Part shown: positions 18,757 through 27,559 of the stretch, piece by piece
Layout of the letters: every line of letters starts with the position of its first letter
Position numbering within the stretch: position 1 is the stretch's first letter
Source of the DNA: Actinoallomurus liliacearum
GTDB taxonomy: Bacteria; Actinomycetota; Actinomycetes; Streptosporangiales; Streptosporangiaceae
Assembly: GCF_039542035.1 (NCBI RefSeq)
Contig: NZ_BAABHJ010000040.1
Span: 62,001 to 126,000 of the forward strand
DNA length: 64,000 bases
Direction of reading: 5' to 3'
Made by a program: the position numbers and the translations under genes
The notes under the pieces: generated by a model
Seen by the model: the letters and a program-made list of their open reading frames with translations, nothing else
Databases searched by the model: none
Told to the model about the DNA's origin: nothing

Positions 18757-18835
18757 CGCCCAGCGCATCCGGATAAATGGTGAATCGCCCGAGGGTCCGG
18801 CGCCCGTTGACCGAGCTTTTCTCACGCCCCTCGGG
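18738..18835. repeat. Dispersed repeat copy B
   Basis: Partner of 9641-9725. It lies exactly between the truncated regulator and the 3' end of the MFS gene, whose last codons it supplies. Shared blocks are ACGCGCCCAGCG and CCGTTGACCGAGC. Confidence 0.6.
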
Positions 18836-20117
18836 GCGGCGAGCGATGTTCCGATCGTGGTGGGGCCTGATGTCTGCGTACGGAACGCAGCACGCCGAGG
18901 ACGCTCACGGTGCCCAGCAGCCCGGCTGCGCAGATCACCAGGTAGGGCGGGACCACGGCGGCGACGGCGCCGCCGACGGCCATGCCGAGGCCCTGCAGGG
19001 TCATGATGCCGGCGCCCAGCAGGGACATGGCCCGGCCTCGCATCTCTTCGGGTACCGCGTGGACGAACCACCTGTCCATGCCGAGCGTGTACGCGGCGGA
19101 CAGTCCGGTGAGCAGCATTAATCCGATCGCGAGCGGCAGCGGCGGGTGGACCGCGAATGCGGCCAGTGGCAGCAGCGATACGGCCGCGAGCGGCAGCGTG
19201 AGGCGCTCACGGGCGGCGGGGCTGAGCAGGGTGCCGACCAGCGCCTCGCTCACCACGGTGCCGGCGGGCATCGCGGCCAGGAACAGGCCGAAGCCGGTGG
19301 AACCCGCCCCAGAGGCGTCGGCGAAGGGGGCGGCGACCCCTTCGGCGACCACGAAGAACATCGGTGGGACCCACCACATCAGCAGCAGCGCGCGGATGCG
19401 GGCGTCGCCGAGCAACCGGCCGACCGAGGCGATGGAATCGCGTGCCATCGCGCCGCTTCCTGTTGTCCGGGCGGGCCGGTCACGGGTGCCCAGACGTAGC
19501 AGCAGAGCGGACGCGAGGAACGTGAGGATGGTGACGCGAAGCGCGGTGCGGGGCGATACCCACGCCAGCGCCAGGCCGCCCAGCCCGTAGCCGATGACCT
19601 GGGAACTCTGCGAGACGATCCGGATCAGCGAGCGGCCCAGGACGTACCGGTCGCCCTGCAGGATGTCCGCGAGGCTCGCCGCCCGGGTGCCGGTGAACAG
19701 CGGCGAGATCATCGCGACGGCGAGACGGAGCAGGAACAGGGCCGCGAACGGGGTCGCCGGGACGGCCATCAGGGCCACGCAACCCGCCGACAGCAGGTCG
19801 CAGGCGACCAGCACACGGCGGGGCGGATACCGGTCGGCGATGCCGGACAGCGTGATCCCGCTGAGCGCGTAGGGCAGGAAGCCGAGAGCGAAGACGAGGC
19901 CCGTCAACAGCGCCGAGTGGGTCTGCCGGAAGACCAGGACGGCCAGCGAGACCTCGGCGAGGACGCCGCCCAGCACCGAAAGGACATGGGCCACGAAGAC
20001 GGCCCGGAATTCCTTGACCGCGAATACGGCACCGTATCCGGTCCTGGCGCTTTCGTCGCTCCGCGGGCCGGTGAGCGCCTTGTCCGATTCGGCGGGCGAA
20101 GAGGAATTCGCCACCAT
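18822..20117 (-). CDS. MFS efflux transporter
   Basis: 431 residues, about twelve membrane segments. The first helix pair is FRAVFVAHVLSVLGGVLAEVSLAVLVF, followed by a loop of MFS type-A shape (GIADRYPPRRVLVACD). Resembles MFS_3/enterobactin-exporter-like proteins of actinomycetes that export small peptides or drugs. On the same strand, 215 bases upstream, lies a 15-codon peptide gene, with a hairpin between them, so the transporter may export or be controlled by that peptide. The C-terminal tail is charged and ends inside dispersed repeat B. The start has only a weak ribosome site. Confidence 0.92.
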   Translation of the reverse strand: MVANSSSPAESDKALTGPRSDESARTGYGAVFAVKEFRAVFVAHVLSVLGGVLAEVSLAVLVFRQTHSALLTGLVFALGFLPYALSGITLSGIADRYPPRRVLVACDLLSAGCVALMAVPATPFAALFLLRLAVAMISPLFTGTRAASLADILQGDRYVLGRSLIRIVSQSSQVIGYGLGGLALAWVSPRTALRVTILTFLASALLLRLGTRDRPARTTGSGAMARDSIASVGRLLGDARIRALLLMWWVPPMFFVVAEGVAAPFADASGAGSTGFGLFLAAMPAGTVVSEALVGTLLSPAARERLTLPLAAVSLLPLAAFAVHPPLPLAIGLMLLTGLSAAYTLGMDRWFVHAVPEEMRGRAMSLLGAGIMTLQGLGMAVGGAVAAVVPPYLVICAAGLLGTVSVLGVLRSVRRHQAPPRSEHRSPPRGA

Positions 20118-20284
20118 GCGAAGGATGCTCGCTTTCTCTGGTCCTGACGCCGGTGCACCGCGCAGGTCGCGACGGTGAGAGAGGTCGTCCGCGCGAGAGA
20201 CAGCGGATCATCGGCGCATGGCCCATCCGCCGGTCCGGGGGTGGCGCATAGGGGGGAACCGGGGCCCGCCCCGGGCCGGCATCG

Positions 20285-20310
20285 GATCTCAGGACATAGC
20301 GGCTGAGATC
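20285..20310 (-). promoter_or_regulatory. Stem-loop between peptide gene and MFS gene
   Basis: Perfect 8-bp inverted repeat GATCTCAG / CTGAGATC with a 10-base loop, starting 22 bases after the stop of the 15-codon gene. No U-tract follows. The place fits a partial terminator, processing site or attenuator. Confidence 0.5.
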
Positions 20311-20332
20311 AGCTTCTCAGGCGCCCGCCTGG

Positions 20333-20380
20333 TCAGCGGGGAACCCAGTTCTTCGGGACCCAGTTCTCGGTGTCGGCCAT
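20333..20380 (-). CDS. Short peptide gene, 15 residues, tandem NWVPK/NWVPR
   Basis: Encodes MADTENWVPKNWVPR. Support for translation: ATG with AGGAG nine bases upstream (GAGAGGAGTGAGACGAC then ATG), an in-frame TGA two codons before the start so it is not part of a longer frame, and a five-residue tandem repeat. It lies upstream of an MFS transporter on the same strand, with a hairpin in between. It could be a leader peptide controlling the transporter (a Pro-Arg-stop end suits ribosome stalling) or the precursor of a tiny ribosomal peptide. No modifying enzyme is adjacent. I know no family for it. Confidence 0.55.
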   Translation of the reverse strand: MADTENWVPKNWVPR

Positions 20381-20690
20381 GTCGTCTCACTCCTCTCGAT
20401 GCGTCCTCACGCATGGAGTCGCGTGCCGCGCGGGTCATTCGCACGGCGCCCTGACAAACCCGAGACGACCGTGACGCGATTCCTGTGACACCGCGGCGAT
20501 GTGACGTGCGTCACTGCTCACGAATGTCACGCAGCGGTCGGGAGCAACGTCTCGTACACGGCAAGCCGGTCGCCGGACAGGCGTACGTCGAGCAACTCGG
20601 CAACTGGCGATAGCGGCCGACGACGGAACCGCAGACCGGCCGCAACAGTCCTGATTCCGTTCATCCGAAACTGACAGGAGACCCGAGAAC
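20381..20690. other. Divergent regulatory region
   Basis: 310 bases between the minus-strand peptide gene and the plus-strand secreted protein. Rich in GTGAC/GTCAC half-sites, including a CRP-type dyad at 20500-20515. No other gene seen. Confidence 0.6.
20500..20515. promoter_or_regulatory. CRP/FNR-type operator candidate
   Basis: TGTGACGTGCGTCACT fits the TGTGA-N6-TCACA consensus bound by Crp/GlxR-type regulators at all but the last base. Lies 120 bases upstream of the peptide gene and 176 upstream of the secreted protein, so it could act on either. Confidence 0.5.
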
Positions 20691-21128
20691 GTGAATTTCC
20701 GTACCAAGACGGCTGCGGCGCTGGCCGCCGTCGGAATCGCCGCCGGAGCCCTGATGTCCATGGCGTCAGGAGCCGACGCGGCCAGTGCCCCCTGCTCGGG
20801 GTACACGTACCGTTCGAAGGCGGCCGTCAATGTTCCCCTTGTAGGCGGCACGAGGGTCACCGTCGGTTACACGTACTGGTATCAGAAGTCCTACGCGCAC
20901 TCGCCCACGCGGATGTGCGCCGTCACCCGGCCGGCGAGCGCGTACGCCGGCAAGACGAACTGGCTCTATGTCGCCCTGGAGAGCAACGCCGGCATTGACC
21001 GCGACGGCGGGAACTACCGGTATTACGCCGGCCCGGTCACCGTGGCCAGGAGCGGGCGCGTGTCCCTATACGCGGAAGTCGGCCTCAAGACCGGGAAGAA
21101 GTACTCGGCCACGCTCGACAGCATCTGA
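20691..21128 (+). CDS. Small secreted protein of unknown function
   Basis: 145 residues: signal peptide (NFRTKTAAALAAVGIAAGAL...ASGADAA-SA) and a mature beta-rich domain of about 115 residues with two Cys (CSGY, MCAV) that could form one disulfide, many Tyr, and an RVSLYAEVGLKTGKKY end. GTG start with GGAG ten bases upstream. Followed by a terminator, so monocistronic. Family not recognised. Confidence 0.75.
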   Translation: MNFRTKTAAALAAVGIAAGALMSMASGADAASAPCSGYTYRSKAAVNVPLVGGTRVTVGYTYWYQKSYAHSPTRMCAVTRPASAYAGKTNWLYVALESNAGIDRDGGNYRYYAGPVTVARSGRVSLYAEVGLKTGKKYSATLDSI

Positions 21129-21147
21129 CGCCAAGGCCTGAACTGCC

Positions 21148-21188
21148 TCTTCGGGTTCCTTCCGCTGTCGGCGGGAGGAGCCCGAAGA
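21148..21188 (+). terminator. Terminator hairpin
   Basis: 13-bp stem (TCTTCGGGTTCCT with AGGAGCCCGAAGA, one G-U pair) and 15-base loop, 20 bases after the small secreted protein. Confidence 0.75.
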
Positions 21189-21363
21189 TCGTTGGAACGA
21201 GGTCTCCTCAGGCCGCGTCCTCGCAGCGCCGGGCCGGCGTTTCTCAAGCCCTGAGCCGGCGGCCGGGGTCGGTCAGGACCGACTGTGGCCGTCCGATTCC
21301 ACGGCGCAACCATCCGGTCGTAGGTTGAAGGCACCTTTCCCCCACATGTCTGGAGGATCCGAC

Positions 21364-21825
21364 ATGATGCAGCAACCACCCCCAGGGTGGGATCCGGCCA
21401 AGTGTCAGGGCGGCGGGACGCCGACCTTCACCGGGGCGGACGTCATCACCGAGTTGGGGAACAACCACGCGCAGCCGCTCTTCATCTCGATGCACGACGC
21501 CGATGCCGGCAACCAGAACTGGGATCACACCTTCGTGCTCCCCTACCGGGTCACCTTTAGGAACTGGGTCGTGGTCGTCATCGCCCACGTGCACGTCAAG
21601 AGGCAGACCGACGGCAGCTACCACCAGTTCCCGGGCAACGCCTACATCCCGGGCTATGCCAACTGGGGCTGCCCCACTCCCCAGTTCGTCTTAACTGACG
21701 CGCCCCAGTTCAACCCGGCCGTGCACACGTACAACCGGGCCGTGAGGAACGCGCACTGGGCCAGCGACACCAACGCGGACGTCGCTCTCTTCTCAGGGAG
21801 GACCCGCTACCCACGACCCACGTAG
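21364..21825 (+). CDS. Hypothetical protein, Trp/His-rich
   Basis: 153 residues, no signal peptide or membrane helix. Start ATG at 21364 with GGAGG six bases upstream (a second ATG follows directly). The sequence has PPPGWDPAKCQGGG, HDADAGNQNWDHTF and GYANWGCPTPQF, so it is rich in aromatic residues, His and Asn. No domain recognised. It sits between two terminators as a single gene. Confidence 0.65.
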   Translation: MMQQPPPGWDPAKCQGGGTPTFTGADVITELGNNHAQPLFISMHDADAGNQNWDHTFVLPYRVTFRNWVVVVIAHVHVKRQTDGSYHQFPGNAYIPGYANWGCPTPQFVLTDAPQFNPAVHTYNRAVRNAHWASDTNADVALFSGRTRYPRPT

Positions 21826-21844
21826 AGCCGCAAGCCAGGCGCGG

Positions 21845-21900
21845 CCCGGCCGGCCGGATGACCGCCGAGGGTTCCGGCGGCGGTCATTCGGCGGGCCGGG
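21845..21900. terminator. Bidirectional terminator
   Basis: 23-bp stem with 21 matches plus a wobble (left arm 21845-21867, right arm 21878-21900), 10-base loop, between the convergent hypothetical gene and the esterase gene. Confidence 0.85.
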
Positions 21901-21905
21901 AGGGG

Positions 21906-22940
21906 TCAGACGCGCTTGGCGCCGATGGCGGCCATCAGCTTGGGCCAGGCGGTGTGCATCTCGCGCGTCCACGCGGGCCAGGAGTGCCGGCCATCGCCGT
22001 AGATGTGCGAGGTGATCGGGACGCCGAGCTGCTGGGCCTTCTGTAGGAAGGTCACGTTCGTGGCGCCGACCATCCGCTCGCTGAGCAGGCCGATGTCCCA
22101 CGGCGCGGTCTTGGGGTTGTCGCCGGGGCCGGGCTTGCCGGTGGTGCCCGAGGAGATGTAGACGCCGGTGCCCTTGAGGCGCGTGATCAGGTAGAGCGGG
22201 TCGTGCTGGCGCCAGTTGACGTCGTCGGCGACCGGTACGCCCCAGATGCGAAACGGGTCCGTGCCGTCGCCGGCACCGACGATCGTGAACATCAGCAGCG
22301 CCGGCACACCCGGTGACCGCAGTGACAGCACGCCGCTGAACGAGGCGGCGTACCGGTACAGGCCGGGGTAGCGCTCGGCGTACGTGATCGCGCCCTCGCC
22401 GCCGGAGGAGTTGCCCATGACGGCCCGCGCGGTCCCGGCGTGGTAGGCGCGCTCCACGATCTCCCGGACCTCGAAGTTGTGGAAGGTCTCCCACTGCGGG
22501 CTGCCGTACTTGCCGTAGTTGTACCAGTTCGTATATGACCCGTTCACGCCGCCTTCCGGCATGACGACCATGACGTTGTACTTGTACGCATAGGTCTCGA
22601 TGTCGGTGCTGCGGGTCCACGACTGGTAGTGGTCGCGGCCGCCGTGCAGGGCGTACAGCACCGGGTACCGCTTGGTCGTCGAGGTCTTCCAGCCCTTCGG
22701 CACCAGGATCCGCACCTTCACCGACTGGCCGAGCGCGACGGACTTGACCGTCAGGTCGACCTCGTGGCTGGTCAGCCACTTCTGCGAGGTGACGCGCGCC
22801 CCGTCGCTCGCCTTGGCGGTACTGGGGACCTTGTTGCTCGGTTTGCTCGCTGCGGCGGCGGGCGACGCGCCCGCCATGGCGACGGCCAGGGCTGCGCCCA
22901 TGGTCGACGCGACGGCGCGGCGGAGCGGAGTACCTGGCAT
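21906..22940 (-). CDS. Secreted esterase, antigen 85/esterase D-like
   Basis: 344 residues with signal peptide (PGTPLRRAVASTMGAALAVAMAGASPAAAA). Alpha/beta hydrolase: PVLYALHGG (oxyanion strand), nucleophile elbow GNSSGG, and a C-terminal YGDGRHSWPAW with the catalytic His. The family includes mycobacterial Ag85 mycolyltransferases, S-formylglutathione hydrolases and extracellular acyl esterases; no mycolate pathway is visible. Start is the ATG at 22940, seven bases after GGAGG. It begins two bases beyond the MMPL stop and is the last gene of the acyl-AMP ligase/MMPL operon, so an acyl transfer or hydrolysis step outside the cell on the exported product is likely. Confidence 0.88.
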   Translation of the reverse strand: MPGTPLRRAVASTMGAALAVAMAGASPAAAASKPSNKVPSTAKASDGARVTSQKWLTSHEVDLTVKSVALGQSVKVRILVPKGWKTSTTKRYPVLYALHGGRDHYQSWTRSTDIETYAYKYNVMVVMPEGGVNGSYTNWYNYGKYGSPQWETFHNFEVREIVERAYHAGTARAVMGNSSGGEGAITYAERYPGLYRYAASFSGVLSLRSPGVPALLMFTIVGAGDGTDPFRIWGVPVADDVNWRQHDPLYLITRLKGTGVYISSGTTGKPGPGDNPKTAPWDIGLLSERMVGATNVTFLQKAQQLGVPITSHIYGDGRHSWPAWTREMHTAWPKLMAAIGAKRV

Positions 22941-22942
22941 GC

Positions 22943-25681
22943 TCATTCCTCCGGTGCTTTCCAGTGCCACCCGGGTCCGCCCGGGTTGGGAACGATCTCT
23001 CGCTGCGGACGCGGGGCGCTGCGACCGTCGCCCGCCTCCTCGCGTGTCTGACGGGATACCGGGGCGCGGCCGTTGACGGCCGCCACCCGGCGCAGGATCT
23101 CGTCGGCGAGCGTGGGCTCGCCGGTGGCGCCGTGCTCGACAACGGCCTCGAACTCCCCGGTCGGGCCGTGCTCGAGGACGGCCTCGGGCTCTCCGGTGAC
23201 GGCGTCGGTGGCCGGGCCCGCGTCATCGCGACGGCCGGGGCCGCGCCCGTGGCCGACGAGTTCGGCGGCGGCCGTACGGTCCGGGACGGTCCGCAGCGCC
23301 CGCCGCTCCGCCCTGAGTTCGGCCAGCCGCTGCGCCTGCCGCCGTGCCCTGGGGGCGGGCGCGGTCTCGACGAGCACGTCCTCCAGGGCCGGAACGCTCT
23401 CCGGGACTCGTGCGGGCTCCTCCTCCACCGGGGTGCCCTCCGCGGGCGGGGCGGCGCTCCCCGCGGCCGGGACGGTGCTCTCCTCAGGCGGGGCGGCGCT
23501 CTCCGGGGGCGGGGGTTCGTCGTGTTCGCCGAGGTCGAGGTGGGAGTGGAGGGCGCGCAGCGGGCGGGGCAGCCACCAGTTCGCCGGGCCGAGGAAGCGC
23601 ATCGTCGCCGGGACCAGCAGCATCCGGACCAGGGAGGCGTCCACGACGATCGCCACGAACATTCCGACGCCGATGAGCTTGACCAGGGTGATCTCCGCGG
23701 TGGAGAACACCGCGATCACCACGAGGAACAGCAGGGCCGCGCTGGAGATGATGCCGCCGGTGCGCTGCAGCCCGACGGCGACGGACCGGACGTTGTCCCG
23801 CGTGCGGTCCCACTCCTCGCGGACGCGGCTGAGCAGGAAGACCTCGTAGTCCATCGACAGGCCGAAGACGGTGAGCAGGACGAGGATGATGGTCGTCGGC
23901 TCGGTCGTACCGGTCGGGGTGAAGCGCAGCAGGCCCGCGAGGTGGCCGTCCTGGAAGCCCCACACGATCGCGCCGAAGGACGCGCCGAGGGACAGCAGGT
24001 TCATGGTGACGGCCTTGAGCGGCAGCACGATCGACCCGAACGCCATGAACAGCAGCAGGAACGTGACCAGCCCGATCACCGCGCCGACCATGGGCAGGCC
24101 GCGCCGCAGGCTGTCCATCATGTCCATCTGAGCGGCCGTGGAGCCGCCGACGTCGGCGTACAGGGCCTCCCGCTGCGGCGGGACCGCGCGGATGCGGCGG
24201 ACGAGGTCACGGGCCTGGTCGGTCATCGCGCCGTACTCGTGGCGGACCGAGATGCGGACCGCGGCGTACTTGTCGGCGTACCCGGTGATCTCCACGCTGG
24301 TGACGCCGGGCAGGCGTCGCAGCCGGCCCTCGTAGTCGGTGATGAACGACGGCACCGGCCGCTTCTTCGACGGCACGAAGTTCTTCGGGATGAGGTCGCC
24401 GGACAGGACGACGTCGATCGGGTCCTTCGAGCCGGTGGGGAACTCCCGCTGGAACGCCTCGTAGAGCTGGCGGTTCGGGCTGCTCGTCGGCAGTACGCGC
24501 ACGTCCGTCGTGCCGAACCGTACGTGCAGGAACGGTGTGGTCAGCACGCCGAGGACCGCCATGACGGCGACGAAGTACAGGATCGGGTGGCGCATGACAC
24601 TGGTCGCCAGGCGGTACCACGGGCCGCCCTCGCGCCGGTCCTTCCGGGTCCGGCGGCGCCACGGCATCCGGCCGAACTCCACGCGATGGCCGAGCAGGGC
24701 GAGCAGCGCGGGCAGCAGGATGAGCGCGCCTACGATCGCGACGGCGACGACCGCCATGCCGCCGAGGCCGACCGAGCGCAGGAACATCTGCGGGAACAGC
24801 AGCAGCCCGCTGAGCGCGGTCGTCACCGTGATGCCGGAGAACGCGATCGTGCGGCCCGCGGTCGCCATCGTGTTCGCCAGGGCGGTCGGCCGGTCGGCGC
24901 CGCGCGCCAGCTCCTCCCGGAACCGGTTGACGATGAACAGCGAGTAGTCGATCGCCAGGCCGAGGCCCATCATCGTGATGACCTCGGCGCTGAAGGACGA
25001 GACGTCGGTGACCATCGTCAGCAGCCGCAGCACGGTGAACGCCCCGACGATGGAGAAGGCGCCGACGACGAGCGGCAGCCAGAACGATCCGAGGCTGCCG
25101 AACACCAGCAGCATCAGGACCAGCAGCACCGGGAAGGAGATCGTCTCCGCGCGGGCCAGGTCGCCCTGCGTCTGGGTGTTGAACTCCTTGGCGAGCGGCA
25201 CGCCACCGCCGACCCGCACGCTGAGGCCGGGCGCGGCGAACATGTCCTTGATGGCGTCGTACGCCGCGGCCTTGGCCGAGTCGTCGCCGGCGAGCTGCAC
25301 GGCCGCGAACGTCGCGTGCCGGTCCTTGGACGCCAGCTCGGCGACGCGCGGCGTCTGGCTCCAGTACGTCAGGACGTTGCGGATCCGGTCCTGCGGCAGG
25401 CGGGCGAGGGTCGTGACGACCGCGCCGCGGAAGCGGGGGTCGTCGATGCTCAGCCGGTCGCTGCGGTAGATGACGAAGACGTCGGGCGTGGAGTTGCTGA
25501 AGTACTGCGCGGACAGCTTGGCGACGAGCGAGGACGAGGAGTGCGGGTCGTCGAAGCCGCCGCTCTTCAGCCGCGCGACCGCGCCCGAGCCCCACATCCC
25601 GGACAGGACCGCGAACGCCAGGCACAGGGCGAGACAGCTCAGCCGTCGTCGATGGACGAGACGTCCCAGACCGGCGAACAT
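22943..25681 (-). CDS. MMPL-family (RND-type) lipid transporter
   Basis: 912 residues. Two RND halves, each with a large periplasmic loop and a bundle of helices. Core motifs: GLGLAIDYSLFIVNRFREEL in the first half and VFGLSMDYEVFLLSRVREEW in the second (the SMDYE/AIDYS pair carries proton translocation in MmpL3). Helices end near residue 715, followed by a Pro/Glu/Arg-rich cytoplasmic tail of ~195 residues with repeats of the form (P/A)TGEPEAVLEHG. Placed between an acyl-AMP ligase and an Ag85-like esterase, it is inferred to export the activated lipid product. Confidence 0.95.
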   Translation of the reverse strand: MFAGLGRLVHRRRLSCLALCLAFAVLSGMWGSGAVARLKSGGFDDPHSSSSLVAKLSAQYFSNSTPDVFVIYRSDRLSIDDPRFRGAVVTTLARLPQDRIRNVLTYWSQTPRVAELASKDRHATFAAVQLAGDDSAKAAAYDAIKDMFAAPGLSVRVGGGVPLAKEFNTQTQGDLARAETISFPVLLVLMLLVFGSLGSFWLPLVVGAFSIVGAFTVLRLLTMVTDVSSFSAEVITMMGLGLAIDYSLFIVNRFREELARGADRPTALANTMATAGRTIAFSGITVTTALSGLLLFPQMFLRSVGLGGMAVVAVAIVGALILLPALLALLGHRVEFGRMPWRRRTRKDRREGGPWYRLATSVMRHPILYFVAVMAVLGVLTTPFLHVRFGTTDVRVLPTSSPNRQLYEAFQREFPTGSKDPIDVVLSGDLIPKNFVPSKKRPVPSFITDYEGRLRRLPGVTSVEITGYADKYAAVRISVRHEYGAMTDQARDLVRRIRAVPPQREALYADVGGSTAAQMDMMDSLRRGLPMVGAVIGLVTFLLLFMAFGSIVLPLKAVTMNLLSLGASFGAIVWGFQDGHLAGLLRFTPTGTTEPTTIILVLLTVFGLSMDYEVFLLSRVREEWDRTRDNVRSVAVGLQRTGGIISSAALLFLVVIAVFSTAEITLVKLIGVGMFVAIVVDASLVRMLLVPATMRFLGPANWWLPRPLRALHSHLDLGEHDEPPPPESAAPPEESTVPAAGSAAPPAEGTPVEEEPARVPESVPALEDVLVETAPAPRARRQAQRLAELRAERRALRTVPDRTAAAELVGHGRGPGRRDDAGPATDAVTGEPEAVLEHGPTGEFEAVVEHGATGEPTLADEILRRVAAVNGRAPVSRQTREEAGDGRSAPRPQREIVPNPGGPGWHWKAPEE

Positions 25682-25694
25682 CGCTGCCTTTCGT

Positions 25695-27434
25695 CTACCG
25701 GATCACGGGCAGCGTCCCGGCGAGATACCGCTCGCGGCAGGCGCTGCGGGCGATCTTGCCGCTGGACGTGCGCGGGACCCCGCCCGGCTCCACGAGCACG
25801 AAGTCGTGCAGCCGCAGCTCGTGGGCGGCGCTCACGGCGCTCCGTACGGCGCGGGCGACGTCCTCCACGGGGACGCCCTGGCCGCGCCGGCCGCGCTCGG
25901 CGACGACCACGACCCGTTCGCCGTCCTCGCCCGCGAGCGCGAACGCCGCCACGTGATCGCGCCTGATCCCCTCGTGCGCCTCCTGCGCGCTGACTTCCAC
26001 ATCCTGTGGATAGTGGTTGCGGCCGTCGACGATGATGAGGTCCTTGATCCGGCCGGTGACGTACAGCTCGCCGTCGTGGACGACGCCGAGGTCGCCGGTG
26101 CGCAGCCAGCCCTCGGCGGGCAGCCCGTCGGCCGGGTCCTCCAGTACGGCGCCGAACACCTCGGCGGTCTTGTCCGGGTTGCGCCAGTAGCCGGGTGAGA
26201 CGTTCGGCCCGTTGACCCAGATCTCGCCGACCCGCCCGTCCGGCAGCTCGACCCGCGACTCCGGGTCGACGATGGCCACATGCTGGCCGGTCGGCGTACC
26301 GCAGGACACGAGGACGGTGTCGCCGCCGGGCCGTGCCTCGCCCTCGGCCAGCGCCACCCGGTCGAAGGCCGTGAACCGCGGCTCGCCGCGCGTCTTACTG
26401 GAGACGTACACGGTGGCCTCGGCCAGGCCGTACCCCGGGGACTGCGCCTCGGACCGCAGCCCCGCCGACCCGAACGCCGCGGCGAAGCCGCGCACCGTGT
26501 CCGGCCGGATCGGCTCCGCGCCGTTCAGCGCGACCCGTACGCCGCCGAGCCGCAGCCGGGCCTTCTCCTCCTCGGTGACCCGGGAGGCGCAGTACTCGTA
26601 CGCGAAGTTCGGCCCCGCCGTGATCACGTCGTCGTGCTCGGACAGCAGCTCCAGCCAGCGCAGCGGCTCCATCACGAACGCCACCGGGTCGGTCAGAACG
26701 AGGTGGTTGCCGTGCACCAGCGGCAGGGCCAGCGCCAGGATCAGCCCCATGTCGTGGAACAGCGGCAGCCAGCTCACGCCGACCGTCTCCCGTGGCCGCG
26801 CCTCGTAGCCGGTCCACACCTGCAGCGCGTTGGCGGTGATGTTCCGGTGGGTGATCTGCACGCCGGCCGGCGCGCGGGTCGACCCGGAGGTGTACTGCAG
26901 GTACGCGACGTCGTCCAGGCCGAGCTCCTCGCCCGGCCAGGAGGCGGCGAGCGAGACGTCGACCGTGTCGGCGAGCACGATGTCCTTGGGCCGGGGCGCG
27001 CTCTGCTCGTCGATGAAGCGTTCGACCTGCGGGAGCGCGGAGGCGACGGTCACGACCACGGACGGGTCCGCGTCGCCGTACGAGCGGATCAGCCGCTCGG
27101 CGTGGCCTGGCAGGTCCGGGGAGAACAGCGGCACGGCGATGACCCGGGCGTACATCGCGCCGACCATCGTGGTGAGGTACTCCAGGCTCTGCGGCATGAG
27201 CAGCGCGACGCGCTCACCGGGTTCGGCGACCTCGCGCAGCCGGGCGGCGATCGCCCGTGCCCGCCGGTGCAGCTGTCCCCAGGTCAGGTCGCGGCGTTCG
27301 CCCGCCGGATCGGCGGCGTAGTCCACGAACGTCAGGGCCGGCGCGGACGGCATCTCGGCCGCCCTGCGGGCCACCGACGCGATGAGCGGCTCGTCGAGGG
27401 ACCCGGGTTCGAGACGACGACCGCTCAGTGCCAT
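25695..27434 (-). CDS. Fatty acyl-AMP ligase (FadD32/FAAL-type)
   Basis: 579 residues, the usual FAAL length. Activates a fatty acid with ATP as acyl-AMP. Motifs: YTSGSTRAP (P-loop, about 181-189), LPLFHDMGL, PGYGLAEATVY, GWLRTGDLG, KDLIIVDGRNHYPQDVE and the C-terminal catalytic Lys in SSGKIARS. LPLFHDMGL and YGLAEATVYVSS are FAAL-like rather than CoA-ligase-like. Start ATG at 27434 has GGGAG seven bases upstream; the longer frame upstream is not coding. No PKS or acyl carrier protein is adjacent. First gene of the operon with MMPL and esterase; divergent from a histidine kinase with a palindrome between. Confidence 0.93.
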   Translation of the reverse strand: MALSGRRLEPGSLDEPLIASVARRAAEMPSAPALTFVDYAADPAGERRDLTWGQLHRRARAIAARLREVAEPGERVALLMPQSLEYLTTMVGAMYARVIAVPLFSPDLPGHAERLIRSYGDADPSVVVTVASALPQVERFIDEQSAPRPKDIVLADTVDVSLAASWPGEELGLDDVAYLQYTSGSTRAPAGVQITHRNITANALQVWTGYEARPRETVGVSWLPLFHDMGLILALALPLVHGNHLVLTDPVAFVMEPLRWLELLSEHDDVITAGPNFAYEYCASRVTEEEKARLRLGGVRVALNGAEPIRPDTVRGFAAAFGSAGLRSEAQSPGYGLAEATVYVSSKTRGEPRFTAFDRVALAEGEARPGGDTVLVSCGTPTGQHVAIVDPESRVELPDGRVGEIWVNGPNVSPGYWRNPDKTAEVFGAVLEDPADGLPAEGWLRTGDLGVVHDGELYVTGRIKDLIIVDGRNHYPQDVEVSAQEAHEGIRRDHVAAFALAGEDGERVVVVAERGRRGQGVPVEDVARAVRSAVSAAHELRLHDFVLVEPGGVPRTSSGKIARSACRERYLAGTLPVIR

Positions 27435-27559
27435 GTCCGCACTCCCTGCCTCGCCACGGCCGCAAGGCCGACACCACCCGTGATCATCGTGACCGCGTGA
27501 AGCTATCGCAGGGCCCGAACCCGCTGCTTCCCTCCCGAACCACATTCGCCGCCCCGTCC

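Noticed and set aside
22964..25966. 1000-residue plus-strand frame over the MMPL gene
   Set aside because: Antisense of a complete MMPL transporter with conserved motifs; His/Asp/Gln/Arg-rich composition is typical of an antisense frame.
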